Assembly (NCBI GenBank): GCA_016081115.2
Contig: JABTTQ020003447.1
Span: 26,933-90,932, forward strand
DNA length: 64,000 bases
Direction: 5' to 3'
DNA from: Rehmannia glutinosa
Lineage: Eukaryota; Streptophyta; Magnoliopsida; Lamiales; Orobanchaceae
A model generated the notes under the pieces. The model saw nothing but the letters and a program-made list of their open reading frames with translations, had not been told where the DNA came from and ran no database searches. The translations under genes and the position numbers were made by a program. Numbering within the stretch: the first letter of the stretch is position 1; each line of letters starts with the position of its first letter. Positions 34,201 to 45,897 of the stretch are shown piece by piece.

Positions 34201-35120
34201 GGGGTTCATGTACATCCCACCATGCACATAAATTGCATGAATATGAATATATGATTGTACATGTCCTCACATGCAAATACCGAAATTTTCAGCAACTTTT
34301 CTGGACCTTCTTAAAGTTTTTAGTTAATGAATAACTACTACGTAGTACTGTTGGTTGGATGATGGGCAAATTGCAATTTTAGACCCATAACTATATAGGG
34401 ATGCGGCAAAATTGGTCATTTTCAAATTCCACTAGGCAAAATCACCATATATCTGTAAAAAGCTTCGGATTTAATCCTCAATTTGCTAGAATTCTAAAAA
34501 ATGGTTGGAAAATCTCAAATAAGTTGCACGTGAACGCAATAAATTGAGATTTTCAGTGAACGGAGGACGAAACCTACGAGTTTTTTTAAAGATACTAAAT
34601 TTACTGCATCTATGTATAGTTACATGACTAAAATTGCAATTCAACGGCTTTAAGTTGTGCTTCAATTTGCAGTTGGTACATTCAATTTGGTTAGGTCTGA
34701 GTCACCAGAGGTTGGGTTAATATTTAATACTTCCTAACTGTACATTACTCACATGAAATTTAATATGCTATTTACTACCCTGAGTAAAAAGTATAAGGTT
34801 GTTTCCATTATTAGTAGTTGAAAGGACCCTTAGTCATTCTGAAATAAAGTATTAAAACTTTCATGTTAATTTTAGGACAAACACTAAACAATAATTTACG
34901 GACATAGTTGTCGTTGATCTAACATTATTAGATAAATATTCTGTTTTCAGCATAGCCGAAAAAAGTAATATCATAACACAATATAATGGAGCATAATAAA
35001 TTAAATTAATGTGACATGGCTTCTCCTAACATTTCCAGATCTAGGTCCTAAATTCAATATTATGAATTTGGAATTAATTACTTAAACTCTCCAACAAAAT
35101 GTATCACTACTTTAATACAA

Positions 35121-35160
<40 letters not shown>

Positions 35161-37457
35161 TACTTTGTACATGTGTACCTTTTATTTTCTTCCCCGTCTC
35201 TTTTTTGGTTTTGGTTTTTTTCAAGATTAAATGGGTAAAGGATAAGAATATGATGTATTTATTGCCCTTCTTGTTGTTGTTGCTTTTTGAGTACCATTGC
35301 CCTTGTTTTTTTTTTCTTATAATCGAAATTGCATGTTCTTATATGATTAGTCATCGGGAAACAACTTTGATCCTCAGAACCGCCCGTGTAAACGCGAGAA
35401 GCACAATGGCTTTCATGTCCATAATATCCTTAAATACCACACACAAAAAGTCGTCACCCAAGTGATTGTTTCATACAGGACTTCCCTATATCCGGTAGTA
35501 TGTTCCCACCGAATTCCACCTCCCACACTACCGTTTGAAACCCTCAATATTAATTGTTTCACCATTGTATCCCGGGAGACTCGAATCCTTGACCGCTCAA
35601 TCCAAACTCCAAAGAGCTAGAGGCCAACAGTCCCTTGTTTGTGAACTTATGGGATAAGGATGCTTTTTTTTTTTTTTTTTTTTTGTTCGAGGGAAATGGG
35701 ATAAGGATGCTTTTAATAATTAGTTACGTGGAAGATTAAATTAGGTTAATTAGATACTACGCAATCCAGAAAATAATTATTTTGATATGACATAAAACTG
35801 ATAAATATGCATTAATGTTTTCTTTTTTTCTTTTTTGGTCACATCTACTTACCAAAATGTTTCCTGGAATTAGAGTAATATAGATGAATAGGATGACATT
35901 ATGCCCAATTAATGCAACAGAATCCTAACCTGTATTATACGACAGATACTTTATTTCACACATGTCTAATACATGCGCGTGTTATTTTCAATATTTTTTT
36001 AGTAAATCTTAATAAATCATGCAATTAAGTTTGAAAAGGGAAAAAAATAAGCAACTAAAATTAAAATTAAACAAAATTAATTACCTGAGTGAAAAATATG
36101 AGAAGGGTGAAGATTTTGAGAGCCGCAAAGAGGATTCTCAAGAGAGAAAAATAGCTTGTAGACCATGACACCAATATTTCTTCTCTTTTGTTTGGTGGGA
36201 TTTTAGAAAATCTCTGGAAATATGGAAAATTAGGTGACAAACTTTTTCTCCCACATAGAATGAAAGTTCCTATCCATGTAGACAGCAGCTTTATAGCCAA
36301 TTTGGCTAAGTAAATCTTTGGGTGTTGTACATTTTGTCCTATAAACTCAGCAACCTGTCCAAACATTAAAATGAAAAATTATAAGAATTGGTAAAATTAT
36401 TGTAGCAAAATGCGGGAAAATAGTTTTTGTTATGTAACTTGGACTATTTGGATTTTTTTTTTTTTTTAGGAATGAACAATTTGGAAATTTAGTGATCTAA
36501 GTAGTTATTTTTAAAGTTTGGTTCAATATCTTTTAAAAAATTTGGGCATTTAGTCCTATTTTGTTCCAAATTATGTAAATTCATTAAAAAAAAATGGGCA
36601 TTTAGTCCTATTTATTTTAGTAGCGTAGGTGTCAAAGAATTTTAGGAAAGTGATTTGGACATAGTAAATCACCAAAATTGACACGTAAAATTTGGAGAAT
36701 TTTCCTAAAGTTTTGATAGGTTTGTACCTCATCGGGTCCTGGTCAACAATTTCTAATATAATTACATAATTTTTAATTAAATGTCCAAATTTTTAAAAGA
36801 TATTGAAACAAAATTTAAGTAACTACTTAGAGGACTAAATCTCCAAATAGTCCAAGTTAAATGACCAAAATGCTACAACACATTATACAGAGTTAGTTTA
36901 AACAAAAGGACAAAAAAAAGTTGGGATAATTAAAAAATTACCAAGTTGGACTAATTACAAAAATATACCTTGAAATTTTTGAAATTTTTAAAATTACAAA
37001 AAAATAAAATCCTGAAGTTTGATTGTGTATAAAATTTAATAAGACAACAACTGTAATATTTGTATAACTATCGGGGATTTCGAAAAAAAAAATGCTTATG
37101 AAATAGGGAAAATGTAGCATGGAATCAAAACTCAAAGGTTTTTTCTTTTTTGTAATTTTCGAAAACCGCTGGGGTTTTTTATAATTAGTCCAAACTTCAG
37201 GGTTTTCATGTAATTATATCCCTAAAAAATCACAAGAGATATAAATAATTGTGAATGGTTGATATTCTTACACGCTGTGGAGTTTCGGCCATTGAAGCTG
37301 ATGTTTGATAGAATTGAATGACGTCATCGGATTGATGAAGATGGTGGTCTTTAGAAACATGAATTGAGGGCAAAAATGTGTCACATAAAGCACTCAGGGC
37401 TTCCATTTCACCACTTGAAATTGGCTTTTTGCAAACATTATTACTCTTCTTCGCCAT
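31241..37457 (-). CDS. long-chain fatty alcohol oxidase (GMC/FAD flavoprotein)
   Basis: Four exons on the minus strand, 37457-37272, 36354-36085, 33144-31707 and 31599-31241, total 750 residues, the usual length of plant FAO. All introns are GT-AG (CAGCGT|GTAAGA, GGACAG|GTTG, CTCAG|GTAATT, GAAG|GTGG, GGCAG|GTGC, CTGCAG|GTGC). The FAD-binding segment CDAVVVGSGSGGGVVAGVL with VLVLEKGNYF is near residues 243-275; GMC-family blocks GGSTINWSASIRTP and TACGALCTPGFL follow. The C-terminus has SAHQMGSCRMG, the VADSSVFPTALGVNP core and MVTIQAIAY. FAOs oxidise long-chain fatty alcohols to aldehydes with oxygen, giving peroxide, on membranes; hydrophobic stretches near residues 75-95 and 130-152 fit this. 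Introns 1 (916 bp) and 2 (2940 bp) contain MITEs. No stop or frameshift was seen. Confidence 0.95.
33345..33545. repeat. GC-richer dispersed repeat in FAO intron 2
   Basis: Starts near TAGAGCTGGTAACCAGTCC and contains TTAGGCTGGGCTGGCC and GGCCCGACCCAACCC. Resembles the TAGAGCTG-type hAT MITEs (42155, 44875), but clear termini are lost. Confidence 0.45.
34365..34640. mobile_element. MITE in FAO intron 2, ~28-bp inverted ends
   Basis: Left GCAAATTGCAATTTTAGACC then CATAACTATATAGG; right TATAGTTACATGACTAAAA then TTGCAATTCAAC. These are inverted copies with few changes. No target duplication was resolved. Confidence 0.7.
35120..35161. repeat. (AC)n(AT)n compound microsatellite in FAO intron 2
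   Basis: About ten AC units followed by about ten AT units. Confidence 0.95.
35649..35714 (-). mobile_element. tail-only retroposon insertion in FAO intron 2
   Basis: ATGGGATAAGGATGCTTTT occurs at 35649-35667 and again at 35696-35714. Between the copies is only a T run plus GTTCGAGGGAA. On the minus strand this is TTCCCTCGAAC followed by a poly-A tail. A 19-bp direct repeat around an A-tailed stub is the signature of target-primed reverse transcription with extreme 5' truncation. Confidence 0.75.
36398..36886. mobile_element. MITE in FAO intron 1, ~490 bp
   Basis: Left arm ATTGTAGCAAAATGCGGG... then TATGTAACTTGGACTATTTG. Right arm, inverted: CAAATAGTCCAAGTTAAATG then ACCAAAATGCTACAAC. An internal duplicated phrase GGGCATTTAGTCCTATTT appears twice (36544 and 36597). 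Confidence 0.75.
36923..37223. mobile_element. GGGATAATTACAAAA-type MITE, copy 6 (FAO intron 1)
   Basis: Begins GGGATAATTAAAAAATTACC then TTGGACTAATTACAAAAATA. Ends TTATAATTAGTCCAAACTTC ... GTAATTATATCCC. It lies within 50 bases of exon 1. Confidence 0.7.
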
Positions 37458-37568
37458 ATATCTTCTTCTTGTCTTGTGTGTGTGTGTGTGTGTGTCTCTG
37501 TGTGTGTGTAAAGAGAGAGAGAGGAGAGAGATGAGATATGGATATAAATTCTAAGGGAAAAATGGGCC

Positions 37569-37576
37569 AATTTATA
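37569..37576 (-). promoter_or_regulatory. probable TATA box of the fatty alcohol oxidase gene
   Basis: TATAAATT on the minus strand, about 112 bases upstream of the start codon. A (CA/GT)n tract at 37477-37509 and GA-rich sequence lie in the predicted leader. Confidence 0.55.
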
Positions 37577-37596
37577 GGTGCAACGTATTAATTGAG

Positions 37597-37601
<5 letters not shown>

Positions 37602-37650
<49 letters not shown>
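37602..37650. repeat. (GA)n microsatellite just upstream of the FAO promoter
   Basis: About 24 GA units. The CT orientation on the gene's sense strand is common near plant promoters. An open frame through it is an artefact. Confidence 0.95.
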
Positions 37651-37652
<2 letters not shown>

Positions 37653-37811
37653 ATTGAAAAGCCATAGTGCATCTGCCAGGAATTAATTAGCATTAATGAA
37701 ATTAATGCAGAAAAAGGGATTTTTTTCTTCCCATTTTTGTTTCTTTGTCCCTTCATATCCTTTCCTTTCCTAAAAAAAAAAAAAAAAAAAATACGAAAAA
37801 GATGAACCCCA

Positions 37812-38461
37812 TAGGGATGGCAATGGGCGGGTCAAAACCCGCATCGCATTAAACCCGCCCCATCGGTGGTCGGGACACTGGATAAATGGGCGGGACGGGT
37901 CCCAGTCTAAGGTTGCAAAACCCGCCAAACGGGGCGGGTCCAAGTCCTATAGGACCCGCCCGCATGTTAATTTTTATTAAATTTTGAAATATATATTAAA
38001 ATATTTTTGCATTATTTACTTTTAAATTTGAGTGTTATATGTTTAAAAATATTAGTTGAGTACTATTATAATATTATTTACTTTTAAAGTTTAATTTACT
38101 AATATAATATCTTGTAATATTCTACTTTGAATATTTATTTTAAGTATTAGTTGAGTACTATGTAGTATACTAATAGTATTTGTTTTTAAAAAATATCTTA
38201 ATAGTAGCCAATTCTAAAAAAAAAATAGTTATAATAAGTTGCATAATTATATTTATTTATTTTTTAATCTATTGGCATTTGATTACTTTTGAAAATTTGG
38301 CCACAAATAGAAAAATATAAATTATTATAATTTAAAAAATATATTTGTGGTCTAGTGGGTCTAGACCGCCCGCTGAGTTTTGAGGCGGGGCGGGTCCCGG
38401 GTCTTACTCTCTCTTGGCGGGCGGGTCTCGGGTTTGGCCAAACCCGCCCCTTGCCATCCCT
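37812..38461. mobile_element. foldback/MITE with TAGGGATGGCAA termini
   Basis: Starts TAGGGATGGCAATGGGCGGG and ends CCCGCCCCTTGCCATCCCTA. Both GC-rich ends carry repeated GGCGGG/CCCGCC words around a long AT-rich centre. 650 bp. Flanking bases do not give a clear duplication. Confidence 0.85.
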
Positions 38462-38499
38462 ACATATCCGATGGCCTCTTGTCCTTGTCCTGTAGTTTT

Positions 38500-38690
38500 G
38501 TGGAGGATATGAAGCGCGGGTTACGCTCAACTAGTCAGTCCTGGCTGCCAAGATCGAGTCACCACACAAGTTCTCCTCCACCCCGCAAATTGTTACCGGA
38601 GGATTCGAACAACCACACTGTGGTTGCCCAAAGAAACAGACATCACGTCAACCAAGTTTTTACGAGTTGAGCTATGCCCAGGAGCATATC
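38500..38690 (-). mobile_element. tRNA-derived SINE fragment
   Basis: On the minus strand, GGCATAGCTCAACTCGTAAA (A box) is followed after about 50 bases by GTGTGGTTGTTCGAATCC (B box), then CGGTAACAATTTGCGG. The 3' tail cannot be delimited. Confidence 0.65.
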
Positions 38691-39708
38691 CTCGCTTTCC
38701 TCGATATTCCATTCGGGACTTGCGGTTAATTGTTATATACTTTAACCATGTTTTATGTGGTGTTTCAATTTTTTTAAGAATGTCAATTAGAGGGAACGAG
38801 ACTAGTATTGAACATATATATTATCCTCATTCTCATCTGGCCTTATATTCGAGTCGAGCCTAAATTGATACTTCTACGGCCGGATCTCATCCATGTACTA
38901 TTCCCCATTTAGTGTATACGGAATGGGGATAAGGAATCCTGTTTGGGGATCACGGGATTCAAAGCGGAGATTCAATTTCCCCATAATGTATTATTGATAA
39001 AACAAAACTACAAAACAAATCACTAAAAATAATTAATAATTAAAATTAGTAAAAATAACATAAATTCCTAATTTGTAAAAAAGAAAAAAAAAATGACCAC
39101 AAATAAAATTATAAAGACTTAAGATTTTATTTTTATAATTAATAAAATAAAACATTATAGATAAAGTTAATATTTTACTAGCTATTTTTTTATTAGCCAA
39201 ATAAAGTTAGATGACCATTTTGGCATTTATCCCTTTCTTACTAACCAAACAAGTTATATGACCAATTTTGCTTGATTATATATATAAAGAAACGGGTCAA
39301 TATGGATATGAAGGTCCAACTCAACCATAAAACGGGCTATGTGCCCTTTACGTGCGGTTTTATTGCCGGATTTTGGAGCTCCGATGAATATGGGACTAAA
39401 ATTACGGTAAATTAAAAATTATAGGACTAAATTGGCTAAATGCAAATTAGATAAGACCAAAATAACTTAGTAGATTACTAGATAAAATTACCAGACCATT
39501 TTTACATTTTTTTCTAATAGAAAATTCAGATTTCGGACTGGTTTTAGGCAATTGGTGCACATATTCCTATGAATCGAAAACCTGTCACGCAATGTAAATA
39601 TGTGTACGATTTTTACAAAAATTTGGTAAAATTTTAATTCCGGCCCCCACACTCATAAAGTTTTGAAACCTTAACTTTTAATCGCCTACATAAATCATTA
39701 TCAGATCA

Positions 39709-39710
<2 letters not shown>
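38691..39710. other. intergenic, no gene seen
   Basis: AT-rich with short frames only. A block at 39200-39500 resembles the GCAAATTGCAATTTTAG-type MITE but has no clear ends. Confidence 0.6.

Positions 39711-39747
<37 letters not shown>
39711..39747. repeat. (AT)n microsatellite
   Basis: About 18 AT units at the 3' side of the adjoining minus-strand SINE-like element. Confidence 0.95.
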
Positions 39748-39750
<3 letters not shown>

Positions 39751-40065
39751 TGTCGACCCGCAGTATCCCACACCAATTGGTGCAAGCAAGAGACTCACAC
39801 TTTCTTGGTTTATGGGGACATCCGTCCTTCCGAGGATGGTCCTAATCTCTGGGGAGGAGGCAAACCCAACCCCAAAACCGATCTGGGGCACAGACTCCAC
39901 ACTTCCTTCGGACTATGGGACATCCGTCCTTCCAAGTGAATGATCCTAATCTCGAGGAGGAGGCAAACCCAACCCCAAAACTCGCGTTAGTCGGGAGTTG
40001 AGCGCATGACCTCGGTTGCACAGATTCGCAACCCTCAACCAACATGCGCCAACCCCAGGGTTAGA
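39745..40065 (-). mobile_element. SINE-like element with internal tandem duplication
   Basis: On the minus strand it starts GGTTGGCGCATGTTGGTTGA (A-box region), then CCGAGGTCATGCGCTCAACT (B-box region). The body contains two ~101-bp direct copies (about 39890-39990 and 39789-39889), sharing GGACATCCGTCCTTCC and GGAGGAGGCAAACCCAACCC on the plus strand. Confidence 0.7.
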
Positions 40066-40069
40066 TCAG

Positions 40070-40787
40070 GCATATACAAGGTTGATAATACTTATTGCAA
40101 TCAAAAGGTTCAAAATTTTCATGGCCAAACAGAATGATTATTGGATCAGGTATCCGTCTCGATGATGAATTAATTCTACTTGAATGAAAAGTGTGCCTAC
40201 TTAAAAATTTCTCCTACTCTAAATTCGTTTCCACCAAACATTTTAATTGATAGTTTTGTTGGTAGATATTTTCCAGTCTACCCAGTTTGAATTGAGTTAG
40301 ATTCAATTTGGACCAAAAACTTGTTCTAAAGACTACATTAAAGTTTCCTGTCAGAATTTTGAAGATGTGAGCAGGTTTGTCTTAAATAATAAGAACATCA
40401 GAAAAGCTACACTAAATATTTTCTTTCGTTTGTTTTAAGGCCATCTCCAACAATTTCCATCTAAATCAGAGACCTTCCTTTCAAAATGGAAGTGAAATAT
40501 TGAAAATGCAAATAAAGAAAGATAATAGAAAACTAACTTGACAAGCATTACAAAGATTGTCCTTTTCTTTGTGAAGCACTACATAACCAGAACGAAACTA
40601 CTCTCTAGCTCTTTCTGTAGCTAATCGAGGGGAAGTTCTCTATACATCTCTGGTTGTTACTGTTTTAGGAAGTCAACTCTTGCCACTCCTACCTCAGTTC
40701 CCGCCTACATATCCGACCTGTGAAGCTTGAGCTGATTTAAATTATGCACTAAAAACAACATGACACAATTTCGTTAAATCTTCAAAC

Positions 40788-40819
<32 letters not shown>

Positions 40820-41260
40820 TATTTCTCATAATTCTTTCTTCCTCTTCAGATATGATGTAGACGACTCAGAAGTACGAGATTTCCAATTAAAATCACATAG
40901 CTTTATTATTTTATATGATGCTGTAATTCACAATGGAAAAAGATACTGTGGATTTTGTTGACAATACATGTATATATATAAATAAATTCAGTTTGATTCT
41001 TTTTCTCAAATATAGAAACTCAATTTGATTATTCATGTGTATATAGGAGGACACCACAATATCACATGTTGGTCCAAAATATAATTAAATGTCTGGTAGA
41101 AAATGAGGCCTTTTGCCAGTACTATAGATAATGAAATAACCGGTGGAACTGGTATTGATTATTACCTTTTTTTTCATGCCAAGGAACAAAAAAAAAAAAA
41201 AAGAGAGAACCCCAAAAAAAAAAAAAAAAAAAAAAAAATCGTTTTTCCATTTCATGCAAT
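40070..41260. other. intergenic, no gene seen
   Basis: Includes an (AT)n microsatellite at 40793-40820 and poly-A runs at 41189-41239. No coding or structural signal beyond these. Confidence 0.65.
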
Positions 41261-41263
41261 TTC

Positions 41264-41557
41264 ACTAGCTACAAGAACAAATCAATTTACCTACACAAAA
41301 TTTTGTATTTAAGTATTAAGAAACCGTAAATTTTAGGTAAAATCATTGTAGGTAAATATTTACCCGCAAAATCTAAAATTGTTGGTAAATACCTACGGAA
41401 AATATGTCATGTAATTGAAAAAATGTCAGTAGTTTTTCGGTATAATATGGGGGAAAATAATATTTTTTTGTTCTATAGGTATTTTATACGTGATTGTAAA
41501 AAATATAGTGACAAAATCATTTCTCGACGGTAATTTTGTCGTTAAACTGGAATTTTC
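41264..41557. mobile_element. CACTA-type MITE, copy 1
   Basis: Starts CACTAGCTACAAGAAC, the CACTACAAGAA terminus with a small insertion, and runs through TTTTAGGTAAAATCATTGTA and GGTAAATACCTAC to GGAATTTTCTTA. It is the inverse of the complete copy at 61974-62283. The distal terminus is lost. Confidence 0.65.
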
Positions 41558-42150
41558 TTATTTCTTTAAATTATTTCTCATAATTTTTAGTTAATGGTGA
41601 TACTTTGTTCAATTTACGGGTGTACAATTATGATTATGAATTGACTAATTTATCCTCAATGTGAAATGCACATGGATGACCTAACGAGGAAATAACAAAG
41701 GACAAAATGAGGATCTTTTTTTTTTTAGAGTTCAAAATTAAGGAATTTATTAGTATTAAAACCTTATAACAGCGTGTAAAGAGCTACACAGATTATAATT
41801 TGAAGAACTATCGATATTCATTTGGAATTTATAGGCTTTTTTTTTTTTTTGTATAAGTACACCAGCCTAGTTTAGCTAAACTAGTTCATATTTACGTAAT
41901 TTGAATTATATATAGCATATGGTATTATTTTCTTGGATCTAGTTATGGAATAACAATGAGATGTTGGTCTAACTCTGTACAAAATAATGTTTATTTTATA
42001 AATAAATTTTTCGGTTTTATAATTTTGTAAACTAGAATAAGTCAAACGGATTGTAAGTCTCAAACCACCCCATACCACGTACAATAAGTCAATAACTATT
42101 TTAATATAAATATTAAATATAAATGTATATATATACTTGAATATGCATGG
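41558..42150. other. intergenic, no gene seen
   Basis: AT-rich. Two poly-T starts (41718, 41837) may be retroposon tails on the minus strand. Confidence 0.6.
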
Positions 42151-42154
42151 TGAT

Positions 42155-42420
42155 TAGAGCTGTCAGGCCGGCCCCGTTGGGCCTAGAGCAAAGATTATGT
42201 CGGGCCAAACAGTGCTCTCCAACCGCTATTTCTAATTTCAATAGCCCGCCCAATCAATGAACTACACTAAAAAAGGGGTCTATTGGGCTGATCGATTTTT
42301 CGGCCTTAATGGGCCATGCCAAATAGGCCCAATTTTTTTGGGCCTTAAATATTAGGGCCAAGGCAGGCAAAACTACCGTACTGGTCAGGGCAGTCTCCGG
42401 GCCGAAATTGGCAGTTTTAA
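42155..42420. mobile_element. TAGAGCTG-type MITE
   Basis: Left TTAGAGCTGTCAGGCCGGCC and right GGGCCGAAATTGGCAGTTTT are inverted relatives, with several GGGCC words in between. No target duplication visible. Confidence 0.55.
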
Positions 42421-44866
42421 TTGGTTGCAACACTTAAGGTACTCGCACACGTAACTATAACTAAAGTAAGATGGGAAAAAACTAATATAACATCGCAAAC
42501 TTTACACTAAAAGAATATTACAAATTGCATTTATAGTTTAAACATATGCGTATGTAACTTTTATTTCGATTTACTATATTTATCATAATTTCAAAGGTAA
42601 TAATATTTTTTTAGTGCAATTCAAAGGTAATAATACATTAGTACTTCCGTTTTATTGTCTCTTTTCATAATAACAAACGGGCCCATGTCGTTGGGTTGAT
42701 TTCAATTAATGTAGCTTTTAAGTTAGAGGGACAAATTGGACAGGGCAGGACAATTATCATAATAATTGATTGGGCGAATCCTGAATTTGACTAAATCCAA
42801 CCCAAATTCTCAATATAGCTACCTATATATCCAATTTACTAACCAATAATATTACTACTGATATTTACTTAATGAAAACCAGAAAACATGCATATAATTA
42901 TATAGGTATAAATATGATGCGAGAAATTTAAATTATTAATTATTCTTTAATTATTTAATTTCAGCCTATTTACTATAGTTTAGATCTAAACTGCTATATA
43001 AGTAATGGGTTTATGAGTAATTATTCATAAATTGTTGGGCGGCGCAGCCCAACTCATTAAGCAAGACACGTGATACTAAAATTCCCGAGTATAAATATTG
43101 TATCCTATGTCATTTATAAGGTTTGCGATTTTTCATGCAATTTACTTTACGCTCTAGTTATTTGGATTTATTATTAAAAAAAATTGCCGACTTAAACATT
43201 GGAGGGACTTCCTTTCAGGAAAATTATTCCCTTCATTTTATAGCTGTTAATTAAGGCCGATTTGACGCATGTAAATAATATATCCAATGAAAAATATATC
43301 CAGTGTAGGCTTATAGCATGACTATTACTTGATATTAACAATTTGCCACCAATAATTTTTAATATCTAATAATTAAATATGGATACCATCAACTTAAATA
43401 TTACTAAATGTATAGAGTTACGTGATTTTCCAGTCTATTTTTAATTTATTTAAAAAAAAATTCTAAAGAATTAAAAACAATATGGTACCAGACAAGGGGT
43501 TGTACTTTCTTGAACGAAACCTAGTCATCTTGTCAGAAAATTGTCCACCCATATTTTGAAGATCGGATTTTTCCACGGAATCAATTTATAGGCTAATGTA
43601 TTAAGGATAGACGAACTCACAAAAGGTTATTAATAAGCCAAAAACTCTAATCAGTGGAAGTGTTTAAAGGGAAGTCATGTTATTTAAGTTCATGTAGCAA
43701 TTAGCATTTTGGCAGCTAATGTATCCTACATTCTGGTAAAGTAATCAAAATATCTAGATTTGAAAAATGAAAATATATGTTGTGTTGAGTGTATTTTTTT
43801 ATTTTAGTACGAGAAATTGTGACAAAAAATGATATTGTATTTTGGTTTATATTCAAGTATTCTTTAAAGAATTTTACATTAGTAATTATATTATTTATTT
43901 GTTAGTGGTGAGCCCAGTGATGAGCAGGAATTTCGGGTATGTAGGGGGGGCCAGACCCCCAACTAATATTAATATAGAAAAAGCCAGTCTAATTTTTTGT
44001 CATTTCTCTATAATAAAAATAGTTTTAACCATGTTTTAGTTCAAATTTCAACTTTGTCTTTTTTCATTTCTAGGGACTGGTCCATGACTCGGTACCGAAA
44101 AATGTACCGCATCAAAATTCGTCCCTTTATTATCTCTAATCATACATATACATTCTAAGTTCTCAATAATTTGTCATTGATTAGTCTAGTTCCAAGAAAT
44201 TCCTACTATTGCCTAATCTATATTGAAAGATACCCATCAATAAATATGGATTGGTCCATTTCTTTTATATATTAACGAACGTGATAGAACATTAAGCGAA
44301 TTGTATGAACCCTCTAGAGTATAATAAAATCATTTAAATTATCAAGAAAATAAAATAATTAAGTCAATTACAACATTATGATAATATAGTTTTATGTTCG
44401 ATGAAAGCAATAGCTTCCCCCGATTTTTGACGGAAATTTATGTACAATCGTTTTATAATAAGGAGCTTAAGTATGGACAACACAATTCGATCTCTTTCGA
44501 AGTATAATATAATATTTAATTGTTTCTCAAGATAAAGACTTGAGAATTAGAATGAATTTACAATTTAGAACATTAAGAGGGGTTTGGAAATCAGTTTTAA
44601 ATAGTGATGTGATATCACTCTGATTTGTGGTACTCCTGCCAAATACAACTCTTGAGTGAGCCATTGTCACAAAGAATCGTTAGAGGTATCAGAATTGGCT
44701 AAACGAAGACCTTTCACGCTCAAGTAATGTCCAGAGTAAGTAAGAATAAGCCAAAGATCTTAAGAACAATTGAATATGTGGCAAATTATGTACCTTTCAA
44801 AAATAAAAATTGATAGTATTTTTAGACAAACGGGTGAGTATTTATGGGCTTTTTGGCCTTAATAGA
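42421..44866. other. intergenic, no gene seen
   Basis: AT-rich sequence with no frame carrying a domain. A G-run with GGGGGGGCCAGACCCCC at 43945-43961 is a short palindrome similar to text at 57459-57487. Confidence 0.6.
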
Positions 44867-44874
44867 CTTAATTT

Positions 44875-45155
44875 TAGAGCTATCAATTCTGGTTCGACTC
44901 GACCAGCTCGTTATTTTACCAGAATGGGTTACATTTATTAGGTCCAAAAGTAGCGAGCCTATTTGACCTAGCCCATTAGGCCTGGAAAATAGACCAATGC
45001 GTTTGGCCCAAATTTTAGTATAACTTCATGGATTGGGTTGGGATGTGCTCCAATTTTAGCGGCCCAGTTACTGTTTAGCCTGGGTCGATCCGATTTTTGC
45101 TCTTGTCCCTATGGACTGGGCTGGCCAAACTCGGCTCGGGCATTTAGCAGCTCTA
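44875..45155. mobile_element. hAT-like MITE, TAGAGCT termini, 8-bp duplication
   Basis: 281 bp from TAGAGCTATCAATTC to CATTTAGCAGCTCTA. Perfect 8-bp target duplication CTTAATTT at 44867-44874 and 45156-45163. The interior is rich in GGCCC/GGGCT words. Confidence 0.85.
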
Positions 45156-45163
45156 CTTAATTT

Positions 45164-45892
45164 ATGCATTATTACCAAAATTAATTGTAATTAATTTTAT
45201 TGGGCCTATACCTATCTTTTGACCATACTACCCAAAAAATTCAATATGACTTATCTATTGGACCAATGTGAATTATGGCCCATCAAATATACTTTTTTTT
45301 TATTTTTTTGAGGACACATCAAATAGACTTCAAGATATGAAAGTTTGTGTAAAAGTGTTGTGGTATTTCTAGAATAAATTACTTTTTAAGTGCATTTTGA
45401 AGAATTGCGAATTTGTAGTTTTTGAATAAATAAAAATCCTGCGCTTCTACTTGATAGGCATTAAAATACATTTTCATCTAATATTTAACCATACTTATAA
45501 AACCATATTTATAAGCACTTTTTAGAACATCAGACCAACTAAACTGCATTTGAGATTCAAATTCGCTTTCAAGGAACACCCTACACCACTAGATCACCTT
45601 ATGTGTGCGATTTTATTTGGTAAAATCAACTTTAGGTGTGTGAATAATTAATGTCTAACATCATATAAAACATATTTACATGAAAACGAATAAACACTTA
45701 AAACTGTTTTGTGGGGTTCAAAACATAAGCGTCATAACTCATAACTCATTTAAGCCTGATCTCATTAGCATTGCGTACGTCCTCAACTTGATAACCGGCT
45801 AAAATTAAGTCAATTTGATAAAACTATTTAATTTGTGGGGCTGCTGAGGAAAATTGCAATCTTAAGAGTCATAATTGTAATTGGTTAGCATA
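45164..45892. other. intergenic, no gene seen
   Basis: AT-rich spacer up to the target duplication (45893-45897) of element C. Confidence 0.65.
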
Positions 45893-45897
45893 AGATA

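Noticed and set aside
37394..37756. 120-codon minus frame with a Ser-Leu repeat
   Set aside because: Translation of the (GA)n and (GT)n microsatellites upstream of the fatty alcohol oxidase start.
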